Assembly (NCBI GenBank): GCA_019119495.1
Contig: DWWX01000012.1
Location: 1-54,433, forward strand
Length of the DNA: 54,433 nucleotides
Source: Candidatus Gemmiger stercorigallinarum
Lineage (GTDB): Bacteria; Bacillota; Clostridia; Oscillospirales; Ruminococcaceae
Direction: 5' to 3'
The notes under the pieces are model-generated. The model saw only the letters and a program-made list of their open reading frames with translations, searched no databases and had not been told where the DNA came from. A program made the position numbers and the translations under genes. Positions 8,256 through 17,364 of this stretch are shown here, in pieces; position 1 is the first letter of the stretch; each line of letters opens with the position of its first letter.

Positions 8256-8343
8256 AAATCCGTCAGCATTGGCGGACATGCGCCGACAATGCTGACACCG
8301 ACAGGGAAATTGGGATCCAAATTGTGTACGCAGTGCGCGATTG
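8256..8343 (+). repeat. Dispersed structured repeat, copy 1
   Basis: A perfect 10-bp stem (GTCAGCATTG at 8262-8271 with CAATGCTGAC at 8287-8296) is followed by a conserved tail: ACCGACAGG, an AAATT, CAAATTGTGT, then AGTGCGCGATT. The same tail, after a stem of different sequence, occurs in opposite orientation at 36476-36640. It lies between glf and the GT2 gene. AATTT-rich segments follow to about 8375. Confidence 0.75.
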
Positions 8344-8384
8344 GAATCCAAATTTTATCGAAAGGAAATCCTTTGAGGCCGGCC

Positions 8385-9326
8385 TCAGCGCCGCCGGGCT
8401 TTCGCCTTCCAGACGGCGGCCTGCTGCAGGTGGAACTCAAAGTCCCGTTTGTCCTTGGCCAGCAGGCTGGACAGAATAACGCCGGCCACAAACAGCATCA
8501 GCGCCGCCACCATCACAAAGCCGCAGACGATCAGCGTGGGGAAGCGGGGCACCAGGCCGGTGGCCAGATACTCGGCAAAGACCGGCGCCATAAACAGCAG
8601 CGAGATCACCGCCAGCACCACCGCGATGGTGGTAAAAAAGCCGAAGGGCCGGTAGTTTTTGTACAGGCGCAGGATGGTGCCCAGCACCTTGGCGCCGTCG
8701 GAGTAGGTGTTGAGCTTGGAGACGCTGCCCGCCGGGCGGTCCCGGTAATCGATGACCACGTTTTCCACCTGCATGTTGCGCTGCACCGCGTGGATGGACA
8801 TCTCGGTCTCGATCTCGAACCCGCGGGACAAAACCGGGAAGGTCTTGACAAACTCGAAGCTGAAAGCCCGGTAGCCGGTCATGATGTCCTGGATCTGCGC
8901 GCCGAACAGCCGGTTGATGGACGCCCGCACCAGGCTGTTGCCAAAGTTGTGGAAGGGGCGCTTGTTCTCGGTAAAATAGGTGGAGGAAAGGCGGTCACCC
9001 ACCACCATGTCCGCCTGGCGCTCCCGCACCAGGCGGGCCATCTCCGGCGCGGCCTCGGCGGGGTAGGTGTCGTCGCCGTCCACCAGGATGTAGCACTCGG
9101 CGTCGATCTCGCGGAACATGCGGCGCAGCACGTTGCCCTTGCCCTGCATATACTCATGGCGGACCACCGCGCCGGCGGCCGACGCCAGCTGGGCGGTGCG
9201 GTCGGTGGAGTTGTTGTCGTAAACATAGACGGTGGCTTCGGGCAGGACGGCCTTGAAATCGGCCACCACCTTTTCCACCGTTTTTTCCTCGTTGTAGCAG
9301 GGGATCAGCACCGCAATGGCATCCAT
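8385..9326 (-). CDS. GT2 family glycosyltransferase with C-terminal membrane anchor
   Basis: A 313-residue protein of the dolichol-/polyprenol-phosphate mannosyltransferase-like GT2 family. MDAIAVLIPCYNEEKTV is the nucleotide-sugar Rossmann start, VYDNNSTDRT and LVDGDDTYPAEAA hold the DxD-type metal site, and GYRAFSFEFVKTFP is typical of the polyprenol-phosphate branch. Two hydrophobic helices (about 230-252 and 265-288) follow, so it should sit on the inner face of the membrane and load a sugar onto a lipid phosphate or a glycan intermediate. The ATG at 9326 was preferred over the adjacent GTG; GGGAGG precedes it. It is separated from glf by a repeat element. Confidence 0.9.
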   Translation of the reverse strand: MDAIAVLIPCYNEEKTVEKVVADFKAVLPEATVYVYDNNSTDRTAQLASAAGAVVRHEYMQGKGNVLRRMFREIDAECYILVDGDDTYPAEAAPEMARLVRERQADMVVGDRLSSTYFTENKRPFHNFGNSLVRASINRLFGAQIQDIMTGYRAFSFEFVKTFPVLSRGFEIETEMSIHAVQRNMQVENVVIDYRDRPAGSVSKLNTYSDGAKVLGTILRLYKNYRPFGFFTTIAVVLAVISLLFMAPVFAEYLATGLVPRFPTLIVCGFVMVAALMLFVAGVILSSLLAKDKRDFEFHLQQAAVWKAKARRR

Positions 9327-9369
9327 CACAAATTCCTCCCGGTTCGTTCTTCATTTCAAATTCGCGGCG

Positions 9370-10428
9370 TCAGTCGGCCGCGTAGCGGCGGAACTGTTCC
9401 AGCCAGAAGCGGGCCGTATTGTCCCAGCTGTATTTTTTCAGCAGTTTATCCGGTTTGGATACAGGCTCTGCCAGCAGGGCGTCCAGGTCCACGCCGTAGT
9501 CGTTGGGGTCAAAGTAGGCGGCGGTGTCGCCGTACAGCTCCGGCAGGCAGCTGGCGTTGGACAGCAAAATCTTTGCCCCCTGGCTCAGCGCCTCCAGCGG
9601 CGGGATGCCGAAGCCCTCGAACACCGCCGGGTGCAGAAACGCCCTGCAGTGGCGCATCAGCGCCTTGTTCTCGCCGTCGGTGACGTAGCCGGGGTAAAAA
9701 ATGTTGCCGGTGTTTTGGGCGGCGTCGGACTCGTCGCGGCCAAAGGCGGCCAGGTCGGCCCCGCCGGCCACCACAAAGGTCTTGTCCGGGTTGCGGGCGG
9801 CCACCTCCCGCACCCACTTGTAGTTTTTGTGTTTGGCCAGGCTGCCCAGGGCGTAAAAATACTCGCCTTTCTGCACGCCGGGCAACTTGTCAAAAACGCT
9901 CTCGTCCGGCTCGGCTTCCTTCATATGCTCCCAGCCGTTGTAGGTGACGCCGATCTTTTCCAGCGGGATGCCCAGCTTGTCGGCGATCAGGTGGCGCTGG
10001 TCGTCGCTGACGGTGTAGACCTCCCGCGCAAACCATTTGGTGGACAGACAGTGCACCCAAAACTTGAAGCGGAAAAAGCCCCGGTCGGTGTCCATGACCA
10101 GCGGGCGGATGTCGTGCAGCACCACCACGCTGTCCCGCGTCATCAGCATATCGCTGGCAAAGCCCACAAAAAAGGCGCGGTGCCTGCGCAGGTAGGCGGG
10201 CAGCACAAACAGGTTGTAGCTGTACCGGATGGCCTTGAGCGGCACCACCCGGATGTTTTTCATGGGCGGCAGGTGCAGCGGGCGGCCGTCGTCCCGGTAG
10301 GCCAGGCGCACATCCAGGCCGGTGCCTTCCAAAAGCGAATCCAGCCGGGTGACCACCTCGTAGACATAGCGGGGGATGCCGGTGATCTTATCGCACAGAA
10401 CTGTGCCGTTGATGACGATGGGTCTCAA
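9370..10428 (-). CDS. GT4 family glycosyltransferase
   Basis: A 352-residue GT-B glycosyltransferase. The retaining GT4 signature is near the C-terminus: AFLHPAVFEGFGIPPLEALSQG with the catalytic-site E..FG.P.lEA pattern, then LPELYGDTAAYFDP. The donor domain begins at about 190 (YFYALGSLAKHKN). It starts at TTG 10428, overlapping the preceding stop as TTGA, with GGAGG nine bases upstream; this overlap indicates translational coupling. The N-terminal segment MRPIVINGTVLCDKITGIPRYVYEV is typical of mannosyl/rhamnosyl transferases of O-antigen clusters. Sugar specificity cannot be told from sequence. Confidence 0.9.
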   Translation of the reverse strand: MRPIVINGTVLCDKITGIPRYVYEVVTRLDSLLEGTGLDVRLAYRDDGRPLHLPPMKNIRVVPLKAIRYSYNLFVLPAYLRRHRAFFVGFASDMLMTRDSVVVLHDIRPLVMDTDRGFFRFKFWVHCLSTKWFAREVYTVSDDQRHLIADKLGIPLEKIGVTYNGWEHMKEAEPDESVFDKLPGVQKGEYFYALGSLAKHKNYKWVREVAARNPDKTFVVAGGADLAAFGRDESDAAQNTGNIFYPGYVTDGENKALMRHCRAFLHPAVFEGFGIPPLEALSQGAKILLSNASCLPELYGDTAAYFDPNDYGVDLDALLAEPVSKPDKLLKKYSWDNTARFWLEQFRRYAAD

Positions 10429-11612
10429 ACCTGATTGCCTCCGTTCGGGGTGGTTTCGCCGGGGCCGGGGACCAGCCCCCGGCGGGAACAGGCCCGCAGT
10501 TCGGCCTGCCAGTCCCGGTAACGCTGCATGCAGTAATCTTTCAGCTGCTGCTCGAACCGCGCTTCCGAAAAGCTGCGGCTGTGGTCGCGGATCTGTTCGG
10601 CGGTGCAGGCGACGCCCTCCGCCTCAAAACGCCGGATGCAGCCGGCCACGGCGTCCACCGTCTGCTCGTGGAAAAACAGTCCGGTCCGGCCGTCCAGCAC
10701 GCTCTCGCAGGCGCCGCCGCGGCCAAAGGCCAGCACCGGGGTGCCGGCGCTCTGGGCCTCCACCGGCGTGATGCCGAAATCCTCCTCGCCGGGGAACAAA
10801 AAGGCTTTGGCCCGCAGGTAGTAGCCCCGGACCTCGGCGTCCGAAAGTCCGCCGCCCAAAAATTCCACCGTAGGGCCGGCCATGGCCTTTAATTTGGACA
10901 GCTCTCCCCCGCCGCCGATGACCACCAGCTTTTTGCCCAGGCGGGTGCAGGCGGCCACCGCCAGATCCACCCGCTTGTACCAGGTCAGCCGGCCGACCGT
11001 CAGGTAAAAGTCCTCCTTGGGGAGCAGGGGTTCCTCGTTGATGTGGACGCAGGGGTAGATGACGTCGGCGTCGCGGCGGTAATACTTTTTGATGCGCTGG
11101 GCGATGTAATGGCTGTTGGCGATGAAGTAATCCACCCGGTCGGCGGCGCATTTGTCCCAGACGCGCAGCTTGTGCATCTGGCGGGGCATGACCCGGCGCA
11201 CCAGCCAGTTGGCGTTTGCGCGGTAGGTATAGTAGAAATCCCACACATAGCGGGTGGGGGTATGGCAGTAGCAGATGTGCACCGCGTCCGGCCGGGTGAT
11301 GACCCCCTTGCTGCAGGAGGAGCAGGAGGACAATACCAAATCGTACTCTGAAAGGTCCAGCGCCTCGAAGGCGGCGGGCATCCAGGGCAGCAGCGAGCGG
11401 TAAATTTTGGTGGCGAAGGGCAGTTTCTGGATGTAGGTGGTGCGGATGTCGTAGTCCCGGAACCAGGCGGGCATGTTGTCCCGGTCATAGACCAGGGTGT
11501 AGATGGGCGCGTCGGGGAAAATATGGTGCATGCAGTCCACCACCCGGTCGCCGCCCGCGTAGCCTACCAGCCAGTCGTGTACGATGGCAACTTTTGGTTT
11601 CTTTTCTTGCAT
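10425..11612 (-). CDS. GT4 family glycosyltransferase
   Basis: A 395-residue GT-B enzyme. The N-terminal acceptor domain starts KPKVAIVHDWLVGYAGGDRVV, typical of WbaZ/WcaI-like mannosyltransferases, and includes CYCHTPTRYVWDFYY. The donor domain shows YLTVGRLTWYKRVDLAV, then LFPGEEDFGITPVEAQSAGTPVLA, the retaining GT4 motif with its E..FG.t.vEA core. The ATG at 11612 has AGGAGG at 6 nt. The gene overlaps the next glycosyltransferase by 4 nt and lies 46 bp after the priming transferase, so it probably adds an early sugar to the lipid-linked repeat unit. Confidence 0.92.
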   Translation of the reverse strand: MQEKKPKVAIVHDWLVGYAGGDRVVDCMHHIFPDAPIYTLVYDRDNMPAWFRDYDIRTTYIQKLPFATKIYRSLLPWMPAAFEALDLSEYDLVLSSCSSCSKGVITRPDAVHICYCHTPTRYVWDFYYTYRANANWLVRRVMPRQMHKLRVWDKCAADRVDYFIANSHYIAQRIKKYYRRDADVIYPCVHINEEPLLPKEDFYLTVGRLTWYKRVDLAVAACTRLGKKLVVIGGGGELSKLKAMAGPTVEFLGGGLSDAEVRGYYLRAKAFLFPGEEDFGITPVEAQSAGTPVLAFGRGGACESVLDGRTGLFFHEQTVDAVAGCIRRFEAEGVACTAEQIRDHSRSFSEARFEQQLKDYCMQRYRDWQAELRACSRRGLVPGPGETTPNGGNQV

Positions 11613-11658
11613 AGCATGCCTCCTGTCTTGCGCCCCGCCGGGCCCTGCCTGCGCGGGA

Positions 11659-13071
11659 TCAGGTCAGCTTTTCGTCGTTGACCATCTTGCCGCCGAACAC
11701 GGTGCGGAAGATGATCTTGATGTCCAGCGCCACCGTCCAGTTTTCGATATACCAGATGTCGTAGCGGATGCGCTCGGCAATGTCGGTGTCGCCCCGCAGG
11801 CCGTTGACCTGGGCCCAGCCGGTGCAGCCGGGGCGCACCTGCTGGCGCACCAGATAGCGGGGGATCTCCTCCTTAAAGTGCTCCACATGGAAAGGGATCT
11901 CCGGCCGGGGGCCCACCAGGCTCATGTCCCCTTTCAGCACGTTGAAAAACTGGGGCAGCTCGTCCAGGCTGAACTTGCGGATCAGGCTGCCGAAGCGGGT
12001 CTTGCGGGGGTCCGAGTTGGTGCTCCAGGCGGTGGAGGCCTCGGCGTTGACCCGCATGGAGCGGAATTTGTACATCATAAAGGGGCGCTTGTTCAGGCCG
12101 ATGCGCTCCTGCTTGAACAGCACCGGCCCTGGGCTGGACAGCTTGACGCCGATGGCCACCGCCAGCATCACCGGGCTGGTCAGCACGATCAAAATCAGGC
12201 TGCCCACAATGTCGAAAAGCCGTTTGACGGCCGCGTTGGCCAGGTTGTCAAACGGCGTCTGACGGATGTTGATGAGCTTGCAGTCGTCCAGCACGTCGAT
12301 GGTGGGGCGGGCAGGCAGGTAGTCGTTGTAAAAGGGCACCATGGTCACGCGGGTGCCGTGCTTGTCGCAGGCGGAAAGCACCTCCGGGATGCGGTCCATG
12401 TCGGCGGCGTCCAGCGCGATGACCACCTCCTCAACGGCGGGGTCCTCCAGGCTGGCGTCCATCCGGTCATAGCCGCCCAGGTAGCGGCAGGCAAGGGCGG
12501 GGTTTTCGGCGCCGGCCAGGTAGCCGTCCACCACAAAGCCGTAGTAGGGGTTGTGCTCCAGCGCCAGCAGGTACTTGGCCGCGATGGCCCCGCCGCCGAT
12601 CATCAGCAGATGGCGCAGCCCCTGGCCCCGGTCCCGCTGGCGGCGGCGGTACCACCGCAGCGCCAGCCGCTTGGCGACCAGAAAGCCGGTGGCCAGCAGG
12701 TAGAACAGCACCAGCACCATGCGGGAAAAGTTGGTCACGCGGGCCAGGTACAAGACCGCCTGGAACACCAGAATGCACAGCGCGTTGACCACAGCGATCA
12801 TCCGGCTTTGCCGCCACAGGCCGTACAGCCGGCGGCTGTCGTACAGGCGCAGCATCCACAGCACGCAGACGGTGGCCGCGGCCGCCACCGCGCCGGCGGC
12901 AATGGTGCGGATATCCTGGGCGATCTCCAGCGCGGGGCCTGCGCCGCCGGGCTGGAAGAACCGCATATAATTGAAGCGCAGATAATTGGCCAGCACATAG
13001 GCCGCAAAGATCAGAACAGCATCCGCAAGGCAGCTGCACACAGCCCGGATGCGGCGATTTTTTTCAATCAC
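11659..13071 (-). CDS. Polyprenyl glycosylphosphotransferase (priming transferase)
   Basis: A 470-residue membrane enzyme that transfers a sugar 1-phosphate to undecaprenyl phosphate, the first step of exopolysaccharide repeat-unit synthesis. It has four to five N-terminal membrane helices (to about 145), a central Rossmann-like nucleotide-binding domain (about 150-270, MIGGGAIAAKYLLAL), one further helix (about 290), and a C-terminal bacterial sugar transferase domain: SSPGPVLFKQERIGL, FMMYKFRSM, LRKFSLDELPQFFNVLKGDMSLVGPRPE, and VRPGCTGWAQVNG. Start is GTG at 13071 with AAAGGAGG upstream. It is the first gene behind the promoter at 13182-13210. Glucose, galactose or N-acetylgalactosamine 1-phosphate are all possible substrates. 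Confidence 0.93.
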   Translation of the reverse strand: MIEKNRRIRAVCSCLADAVLIFAAYVLANYLRFNYMRFFQPGGAGPALEIAQDIRTIAAGAVAAAATVCVLWMLRLYDSRRLYGLWRQSRMIAVVNALCILVFQAVLYLARVTNFSRMVLVLFYLLATGFLVAKRLALRWYRRRQRDRGQGLRHLLMIGGGAIAAKYLLALEHNPYYGFVVDGYLAGAENPALACRYLGGYDRMDASLEDPAVEEVVIALDAADMDRIPEVLSACDKHGTRVTMVPFYNDYLPARPTIDVLDDCKLINIRQTPFDNLANAAVKRLFDIVGSLILIVLTSPVMLAVAIGVKLSSPGPVLFKQERIGLNKRPFMMYKFRSMRVNAEASTAWSTNSDPRKTRFGSLIRKFSLDELPQFFNVLKGDMSLVGPRPEIPFHVEHFKEEIPRYLVRQQVRPGCTGWAQVNGLRGDTDIAERIRYDIWYIENWTVALDIKIIFRTVFGGKMVNDEKLT

Positions 13072-13181
13072 AGGGGCTGTCCGCCTCCTTTCCCGGATTT
13101 TTTACGTCCGGCGGATACGGCGCAAAGCCGCCCGCCCCGGCATGTCCGGATGCCCGGCGATGCTCGGCGATACACAAAAAT

Positions 13182-13210
13182 AGCATACCACATTCCGCCG
13201 CGGCTTTCAA
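13182..13210 (-). promoter_or_regulatory. Promoter of the polysaccharide operon
   Basis: On the minus strand, TTGAAA (13205-13210) and TATGCT (13182-13187) are 17 bp apart. The start codon of the priming transferase lies about 110 bp downstream, leaving a GC-rich leader. Confidence 0.65.
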
Positions 13211-13295
13211 CGCCGCAGGGGAAAAGTTACACATTCCCCCGGCCGGCCCGCCGGCCTTTGGCGGCCCGGCAGGCGGCTTGGGGCGGGGCTTTGCG

Positions 13296-15404
13296 TCACT
13301 CGTAAAAATATTCCCAGTCAAAGAACGTGCCGTTGACCACGGCGCTGTTCACCGCCAGGGTGGCGGCGTCGCCGGGCAGGGCCGTCAGCGTGACGGAGCC
13401 GGTGCCGTTCTCGATGGTGACGGGGATGTCGTAGGTGCCGCGGTCGGTGGGCAGGAACCAGTCGCAGTAGGTGCCCTCGCGGCCGGCAGCCTCGCACAGG
13501 CGCTTTTCGGTGTCGACCGAGACATGCAAAAAGCTGCCCACGCCGCCCCGCAGCAGGAAATCCCCCGCCACGGCAAAGTCGTAGTCCAGCGTCACATCGG
13601 CCACGCCCTTGTAGGCGGGGTCCGCGGTGGTGACGGTGAGGGTGACGGCGTTGGGGGCAAGCTGTTCCAGCGTGACGGTGCAGGGCTCGTTCTGGTCGTT
13701 GTCCACGCCGTTTTTCTGCCAGAAAATGTGCATGCCGCCGCAGGCGTAGGTGGTGCCCACCGGCTGCCAGTAGCGGTACAGCTCCCGGTAGAACCACCAG
13801 TTGGCGTTGCGGCTCCACCGCTCGAAGGAGCTGACCTTGTAGCTGGGGGTCTGGGCCAGGTCAAAGTCGGCAGCCGCCTGGAACTGCTGCAGGTAGTCCA
13901 CCCGCTGGCGGTCGCCCAGCACGTGGATGATGTAGTCGGTGCCGGAGGGCTGCAGCTGGCCGGTCATGGCCTCCAGCGCGCTGGCGTAGGTGCTCCACAC
14001 CCGGCGGCCGGCCAGCACCGTCTGCTCGGTCTCCAGCCGGGCGGCCTGGTCGCCCAGCCAGCCGCCCAGGGCGGGCACGTTGGTATAGCCCTCGCCCCGG
14101 CCGGCCTGGCGGGCCTGCAGCTGGCCGGCCAGCCCCCAGGCAAACACCGCCGCGCCCAGCACGCCGGCCAGCGCGCCGGGCAGCAGCCGGGGCAGGCGCT
14201 GTGCCAGGGCCTGCCAGTGGTTGGCCAGCCGGCCGATGCCCGCCAGCAGCGCCGCCGGAGCCAGCACCGCCAGCAGCGCCCTGGCGCCGCCGTCCGGGCC
14301 GTTGCGGGCCGAGGACAGCAGGCAGTACAAAAGGTTCCACAGCGCCATGCCCAGTGTCAAGGCAAACAGCCCGCCGGCGCGCACGGCGTCCTCGTCCCGT
14401 TTGGCAGCAAACAGCCAGACGGCGGCCAGCACCGCCAGCGCCAGCATGACCCAAAAGCTCCAGTCCAGTTTCAGCTGGCTGAGATAGTACAGCTTGCTTT
14501 CCGGCTCGGACCCGTAATACCAGGCCTGGTAGGCCGAGGCCCCGCGGGTCTGCCGCAGCCAGGCAAACGGGTGCCCCCAGCTGACCAGCGTCACCGACAC
14601 GCCCAGCCCGACGCCGCTGACCAGCACATACTGCACCACCCGCAGCGCGATGGTTTTGATGTCGGTCCGGTACCGGCGGAGCAAAAACAGCCCGTAAGCC
14701 AGCGCCACCGAGATGTACATCGCCGCGCCCATGTCGTTGCTCCAGACAAACAGCGCGCCGGCCGCAAAGGGCACCGCCAGCGCCGGGCCGGGGGGCAGCA
14801 GACGGCGCAGGCCCCCGGCGCCGGCCTGCGCGGGGTGCCGCCGCCAGAAAGCCAGCAGCGCCCCGATGGCCAGCACCGCCGCCGACAGCGCCCCGGAGCG
14901 GATCATGCGGGCGCTGTTGCCGCTGGACGCCGCATACTCCAGCAGTCCGCTGAGCCAGGACGCACCGGGGAACGCCGCCCCCTGCACCGCCAGAAAGCAC
15001 ACCGCGCTGACGGCGGCGGACGCGGCGCGGGCGCCCCGCCCGGTCACAAACAGCGCCCGGCAGGCGGCCAGCACCAGCAGCTCAAAGCAGAACCAGGTCA
15101 AAAACTCGGCGGCGAACATGCTGTTTGCAAAACTGTTGCCGATGACCAGCAGCACCGCCGCCACGCCGTACAGCTCGCCCGCGCCCAGGTAGACGGTGAA
15201 ATCCGCATAGGGCGCCTGCCCGGCCAGCAGATGCCGCACCGGGTTGTAGTTTTGGAAGTCGCCGTTCATGATGTCGTAGTCGATGGTAAAGCTGTCGACC
15301 AGGCCGCGCACGGCGGCAAGGCCGGCAAACAACACCAAAAGCGCCGCCCAGGGCGCCAGGCGGCGCAAAATTTGCAGCGGTCTGCATGTTTTACTTGCTT
15401 TCAA
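13296..15404 (-). CDS. Large multi-spanning membrane protein with extracytoplasmic C-terminal domain
   Basis: A 702-residue protein. About ten to twelve hydrophobic helices occupy residues 15-440, and a soluble domain follows (about 450-702) rich in Asp, Tyr and Trp (YWQPVGTTYACGGMHIFWQKNG). The layout, a polytopic membrane half followed by a periplasmic/outer-face domain, and the early FTIDYDIMNGDFQNYNPVRHLLAGQAPYADF loop resemble GT-C glycosyltransferases that use lipid-linked donors, but I see no diagnostic catalytic motif. It lies directly upstream of the polysaccharide operon on the same strand, consistent with a role in decorating that glycan. The only usable start is TTG at 15404, after AGAGG. 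Confidence 0.7.
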   Translation of the reverse strand: MKASKTCRPLQILRRLAPWAALLVLFAGLAAVRGLVDSFTIDYDIMNGDFQNYNPVRHLLAGQAPYADFTVYLGAGELYGVAAVLLVIGNSFANSMFAAEFLTWFCFELLVLAACRALFVTGRGARAASAAVSAVCFLAVQGAAFPGASWLSGLLEYAASSGNSARMIRSGALSAAVLAIGALLAFWRRHPAQAGAGGLRRLLPPGPALAVPFAAGALFVWSNDMGAAMYISVALAYGLFLLRRYRTDIKTIALRVVQYVLVSGVGLGVSVTLVSWGHPFAWLRQTRGASAYQAWYYGSEPESKLYYLSQLKLDWSFWVMLALAVLAAVWLFAAKRDEDAVRAGGLFALTLGMALWNLLYCLLSSARNGPDGGARALLAVLAPAALLAGIGRLANHWQALAQRLPRLLPGALAGVLGAAVFAWGLAGQLQARQAGRGEGYTNVPALGGWLGDQAARLETEQTVLAGRRVWSTYASALEAMTGQLQPSGTDYIIHVLGDRQRVDYLQQFQAAADFDLAQTPSYKVSSFERWSRNANWWFYRELYRYWQPVGTTYACGGMHIFWQKNGVDNDQNEPCTVTLEQLAPNAVTLTVTTADPAYKGVADVTLDYDFAVAGDFLLRGGVGSFLHVSVDTEKRLCEAAGREGTYCDWFLPTDRGTYDIPVTIENGTGSVTLTALPGDAATLAVNSAVVNGTFFDWEYFYE

Positions 15405-15443
15405 ATTACCAAACCTCTGTGGAAAGAATGAGGAATTTTGAAT

Positions 15444-16439
15444 TTACCGGTACTGCTCCTGTAAAAGGTCCAGCGTCTTTTTCATCTCGGCGCGGACGTC
15501 GGCGGGGGCGGTGATCTCCACGCCGCCGGCAAAGCCCGCCACCCAGCCGAAAAACTGCGGGCTGACCTGCACCGTCACCGTCACCTCGAACTTGTCGCCG
15601 CCGGGGCAGATCACCGGCGTGGGCCGGGTGCCGAACCGGTCGAACATCGCGCCGGCCAGCCGGTTTTCACACCGCAGGGTCACCTGCTTGACCGGGCCGT
15701 TGAACATGCCGAACAGCTGCTGCGTGTAGGTGTTGACGTCAAAGCCCTCAAACGCCTTTTTGCCTTCGCGGGGGAGGTCGGGCAGCGCCTCGGCGTTCTG
15801 CATCTTGTCCACCCGGTAATGGCGCAGCGCGCCCTCGGTGTAGGCGATCAGGTAATAGTTGCCGTTCTCCCACACCAGCGTCCAGGGGCTGACCTGGTAA
15901 AACCGGCCGTCGTGGCGGGGCTTCATCTTCTTTTCCAGCGTCCAGTCGCAGTATTTGAATTTCACCTGCACCCCGGCGGTGATAGCCGCGTGCAGCGCGT
16001 CCACCGTGTACAGGATCTTTTCGTCCTGGCTTTTGATCCGGCCGGAGACCTGCACCTGGCGGTCCAGCTCCTCCTGCTGCCAGCGGCTGGTAAAATTGCC
16101 CAGCTTTTCGATCAGCGTATTGCTTTTTCTCGCGGTGATAAACTTGCTGGTATAGACCGCGTCCACCAGCAGTTTCAGCTCGGCCAGCTCAAAGGGCGTG
16201 TCGGCCATGTAGTAGCCGCCGCCACGGCCCCGCCGCTGGATGATGTCAAAGGGCGAATCGGGCAGGTTTTTCAGCGTTTCGATGTCGGCGTAAATGCTCT
16301 TGCGCTCGGCCTCGATGCCGCGCTGGCGCAGCATCTCCACCAGCCGCGGCACGCTGAGCGGGTGCTTTTCATCGGTCTCTCGCACAAAAATGTCGATCAG
16401 GGTCAACAGTTTCAGCTTCTGGCCTTCCTTGCGGGACAT
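15444..16439 (-). CDS. WYL-domain transcriptional regulator
   Basis: A 331-residue regulator. The N-terminal winged helix (about 1-80) contains KLKLLTLIDIFVRETDEKHPLSVPRLVEML and ERKSIYADIETLKN, the recognition-helix pattern of DeoR/YafY-like proteins. The WYL domain (about 140-230) shows VKFKYCDW, FYQVSPWTLVWENGNYYLIAYTEG and the conserved HYRVDKM. A WCX-like C-terminal segment follows. WYL domains bind nucleic acids or small ligands. Start ATG 16439 follows GGGGGAG. It sits 22 bp after tyrA as the last gene of the aromatic amino acid operon, so it may respond to a metabolite of that pathway; this is inference. Confidence 0.9.
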   Translation of the reverse strand: MSRKEGQKLKLLTLIDIFVRETDEKHPLSVPRLVEMLRQRGIEAERKSIYADIETLKNLPDSPFDIIQRRGRGGGYYMADTPFELAELKLLVDAVYTSKFITARKSNTLIEKLGNFTSRWQQEELDRQVQVSGRIKSQDEKILYTVDALHAAITAGVQVKFKYCDWTLEKKMKPRHDGRFYQVSPWTLVWENGNYYLIAYTEGALRHYRVDKMQNAEALPDLPREGKKAFEGFDVNTYTQQLFGMFNGPVKQVTLRCENRLAGAMFDRFGTRPTPVICPGGDKFEVTVTVQVSPQFFGWVAGFAGGVEITAPADVRAEMKKTLDLLQEQYR

Positions 16440-16461
16440 GGCAGATCTCCCCCTTTGCGGT

Positions 16462-17361
16462 TCAGTGTTCAGGCTGCCGGGCGGCAGGGACCCCGGCAGG
16501 CTCGTTTTGCTTTTTGTCAAAGGCCGCCCGCCGCACGGTGGACAGGCGGAACATCTCCTCCAGGCCGGCGCGGTCGCCGTCGGCCAAAAAGCCGCGCAGC
16601 TTTTGCAGCGCCGCGTCGAACATATCGATCTCGCCGATCAGGTTGTCCCGGTTCCACAAAAACAGCTCGGCCCACAGTTTCTCGTTGATGCGGGCGATGC
16701 GGGTCAGGTCCCGGAAAGAGTCGCCGGTGTAGTCGGCCAGGCTGGAGTTGTCGCTGGCGCACATCAGGCTGACGGCGATGGCATGGCACAGCTGGCTGAC
16801 ATAGCCGATCATCCGGTCATGCTCGGCGATGCTCAGGGTGGTGATGCGGGCAAAGCCCAGCGTTTGGGCCAGGTTCCGGCACCAGGCGACGGCTTCCGGG
16901 GTGTTTTGCTCGGTGGGCGTGATGATAAAGTTGGCGGGGGCGAAATCCACCTCGGCGCTGTGGGTGATGCCGCTGGTCTCCCGCCCGGCCATGGGGTGGC
17001 TGGCGATGAACTCGACGCCGTCGGGCAGCATCTGCTGCACCGGGGCCGCCACGCCCCGCTTGACGCCGGACACATCGGTGGCCAGCACGCCGGGCTTGAG
17101 CCAGCCGCCGTACTGTTTGACCCAGTCCAGCAGCACGGTGGGGTACAAGCCAAAGATGACGCGGTCGGCCCGGCTGACCAGCGCCCGGTCGGGGGCGGCC
17201 GCGCCGCGGCTGATGTAGGCCCGGTCCAGTGCCCACTGCACCGTGGCGGCGTCGCTGTCGATGCCCCAGACGGTGTACCCCTTGCCGGAGAGCACCTGCG
17301 CGTACTTGCCGCCCAGCAGGCCCAGGCCAACGATCAGTATCGTTTTGTCGCGTTCCAGCAT
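16462..17361 (-). CDS. tyrA: Prephenate dehydrogenase
   Basis: A 299-residue NAD(P)-dependent enzyme of tyrosine synthesis, prephenate to 4-hydroxyphenylpyruvate. ILIVGLGLLGGKYAQVL is the Rossmann dinucleotide motif; ATDVSGVKRGV, FIASHPMAGRETSG (containing the catalytic-site His and the substrate-binding region) and HDRMIGYVSQLCHAIA are characteristic of the family. There is no chorismate mutase or ACT domain, so it is a monofunctional TyrA. It lies 3 bp after aroA and 22 bp before the WYL gene. The C-terminal KKQNEPAGVPAARQPEH tail is not conserved. Confidence 0.95.
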   Translation of the reverse strand: MLERDKTILIVGLGLLGGKYAQVLSGKGYTVWGIDSDAATVQWALDRAYISRGAAAPDRALVSRADRVIFGLYPTVLLDWVKQYGGWLKPGVLATDVSGVKRGVAAPVQQMLPDGVEFIASHPMAGRETSGITHSAEVDFAPANFIITPTEQNTPEAVAWCRNLAQTLGFARITTLSIAEHDRMIGYVSQLCHAIAVSLMCASDNSSLADYTGDSFRDLTRIARINEKLWAELFLWNRDNLIGEIDMFDAALQKLRGFLADGDRAGLEEMFRLSTVRRAAFDKKQNEPAGVPAARQPEH

Positions 17362-17364
17362 GGC

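Noticed and set aside
13278-15431. A 717-codon plus-strand frame opposite the large membrane protein
   Set aside because: It is a GC-driven shadow rich in Gly, Gln, His and Arg without domains or a ribosome site; the minus-strand protein has a coherent membrane topology.
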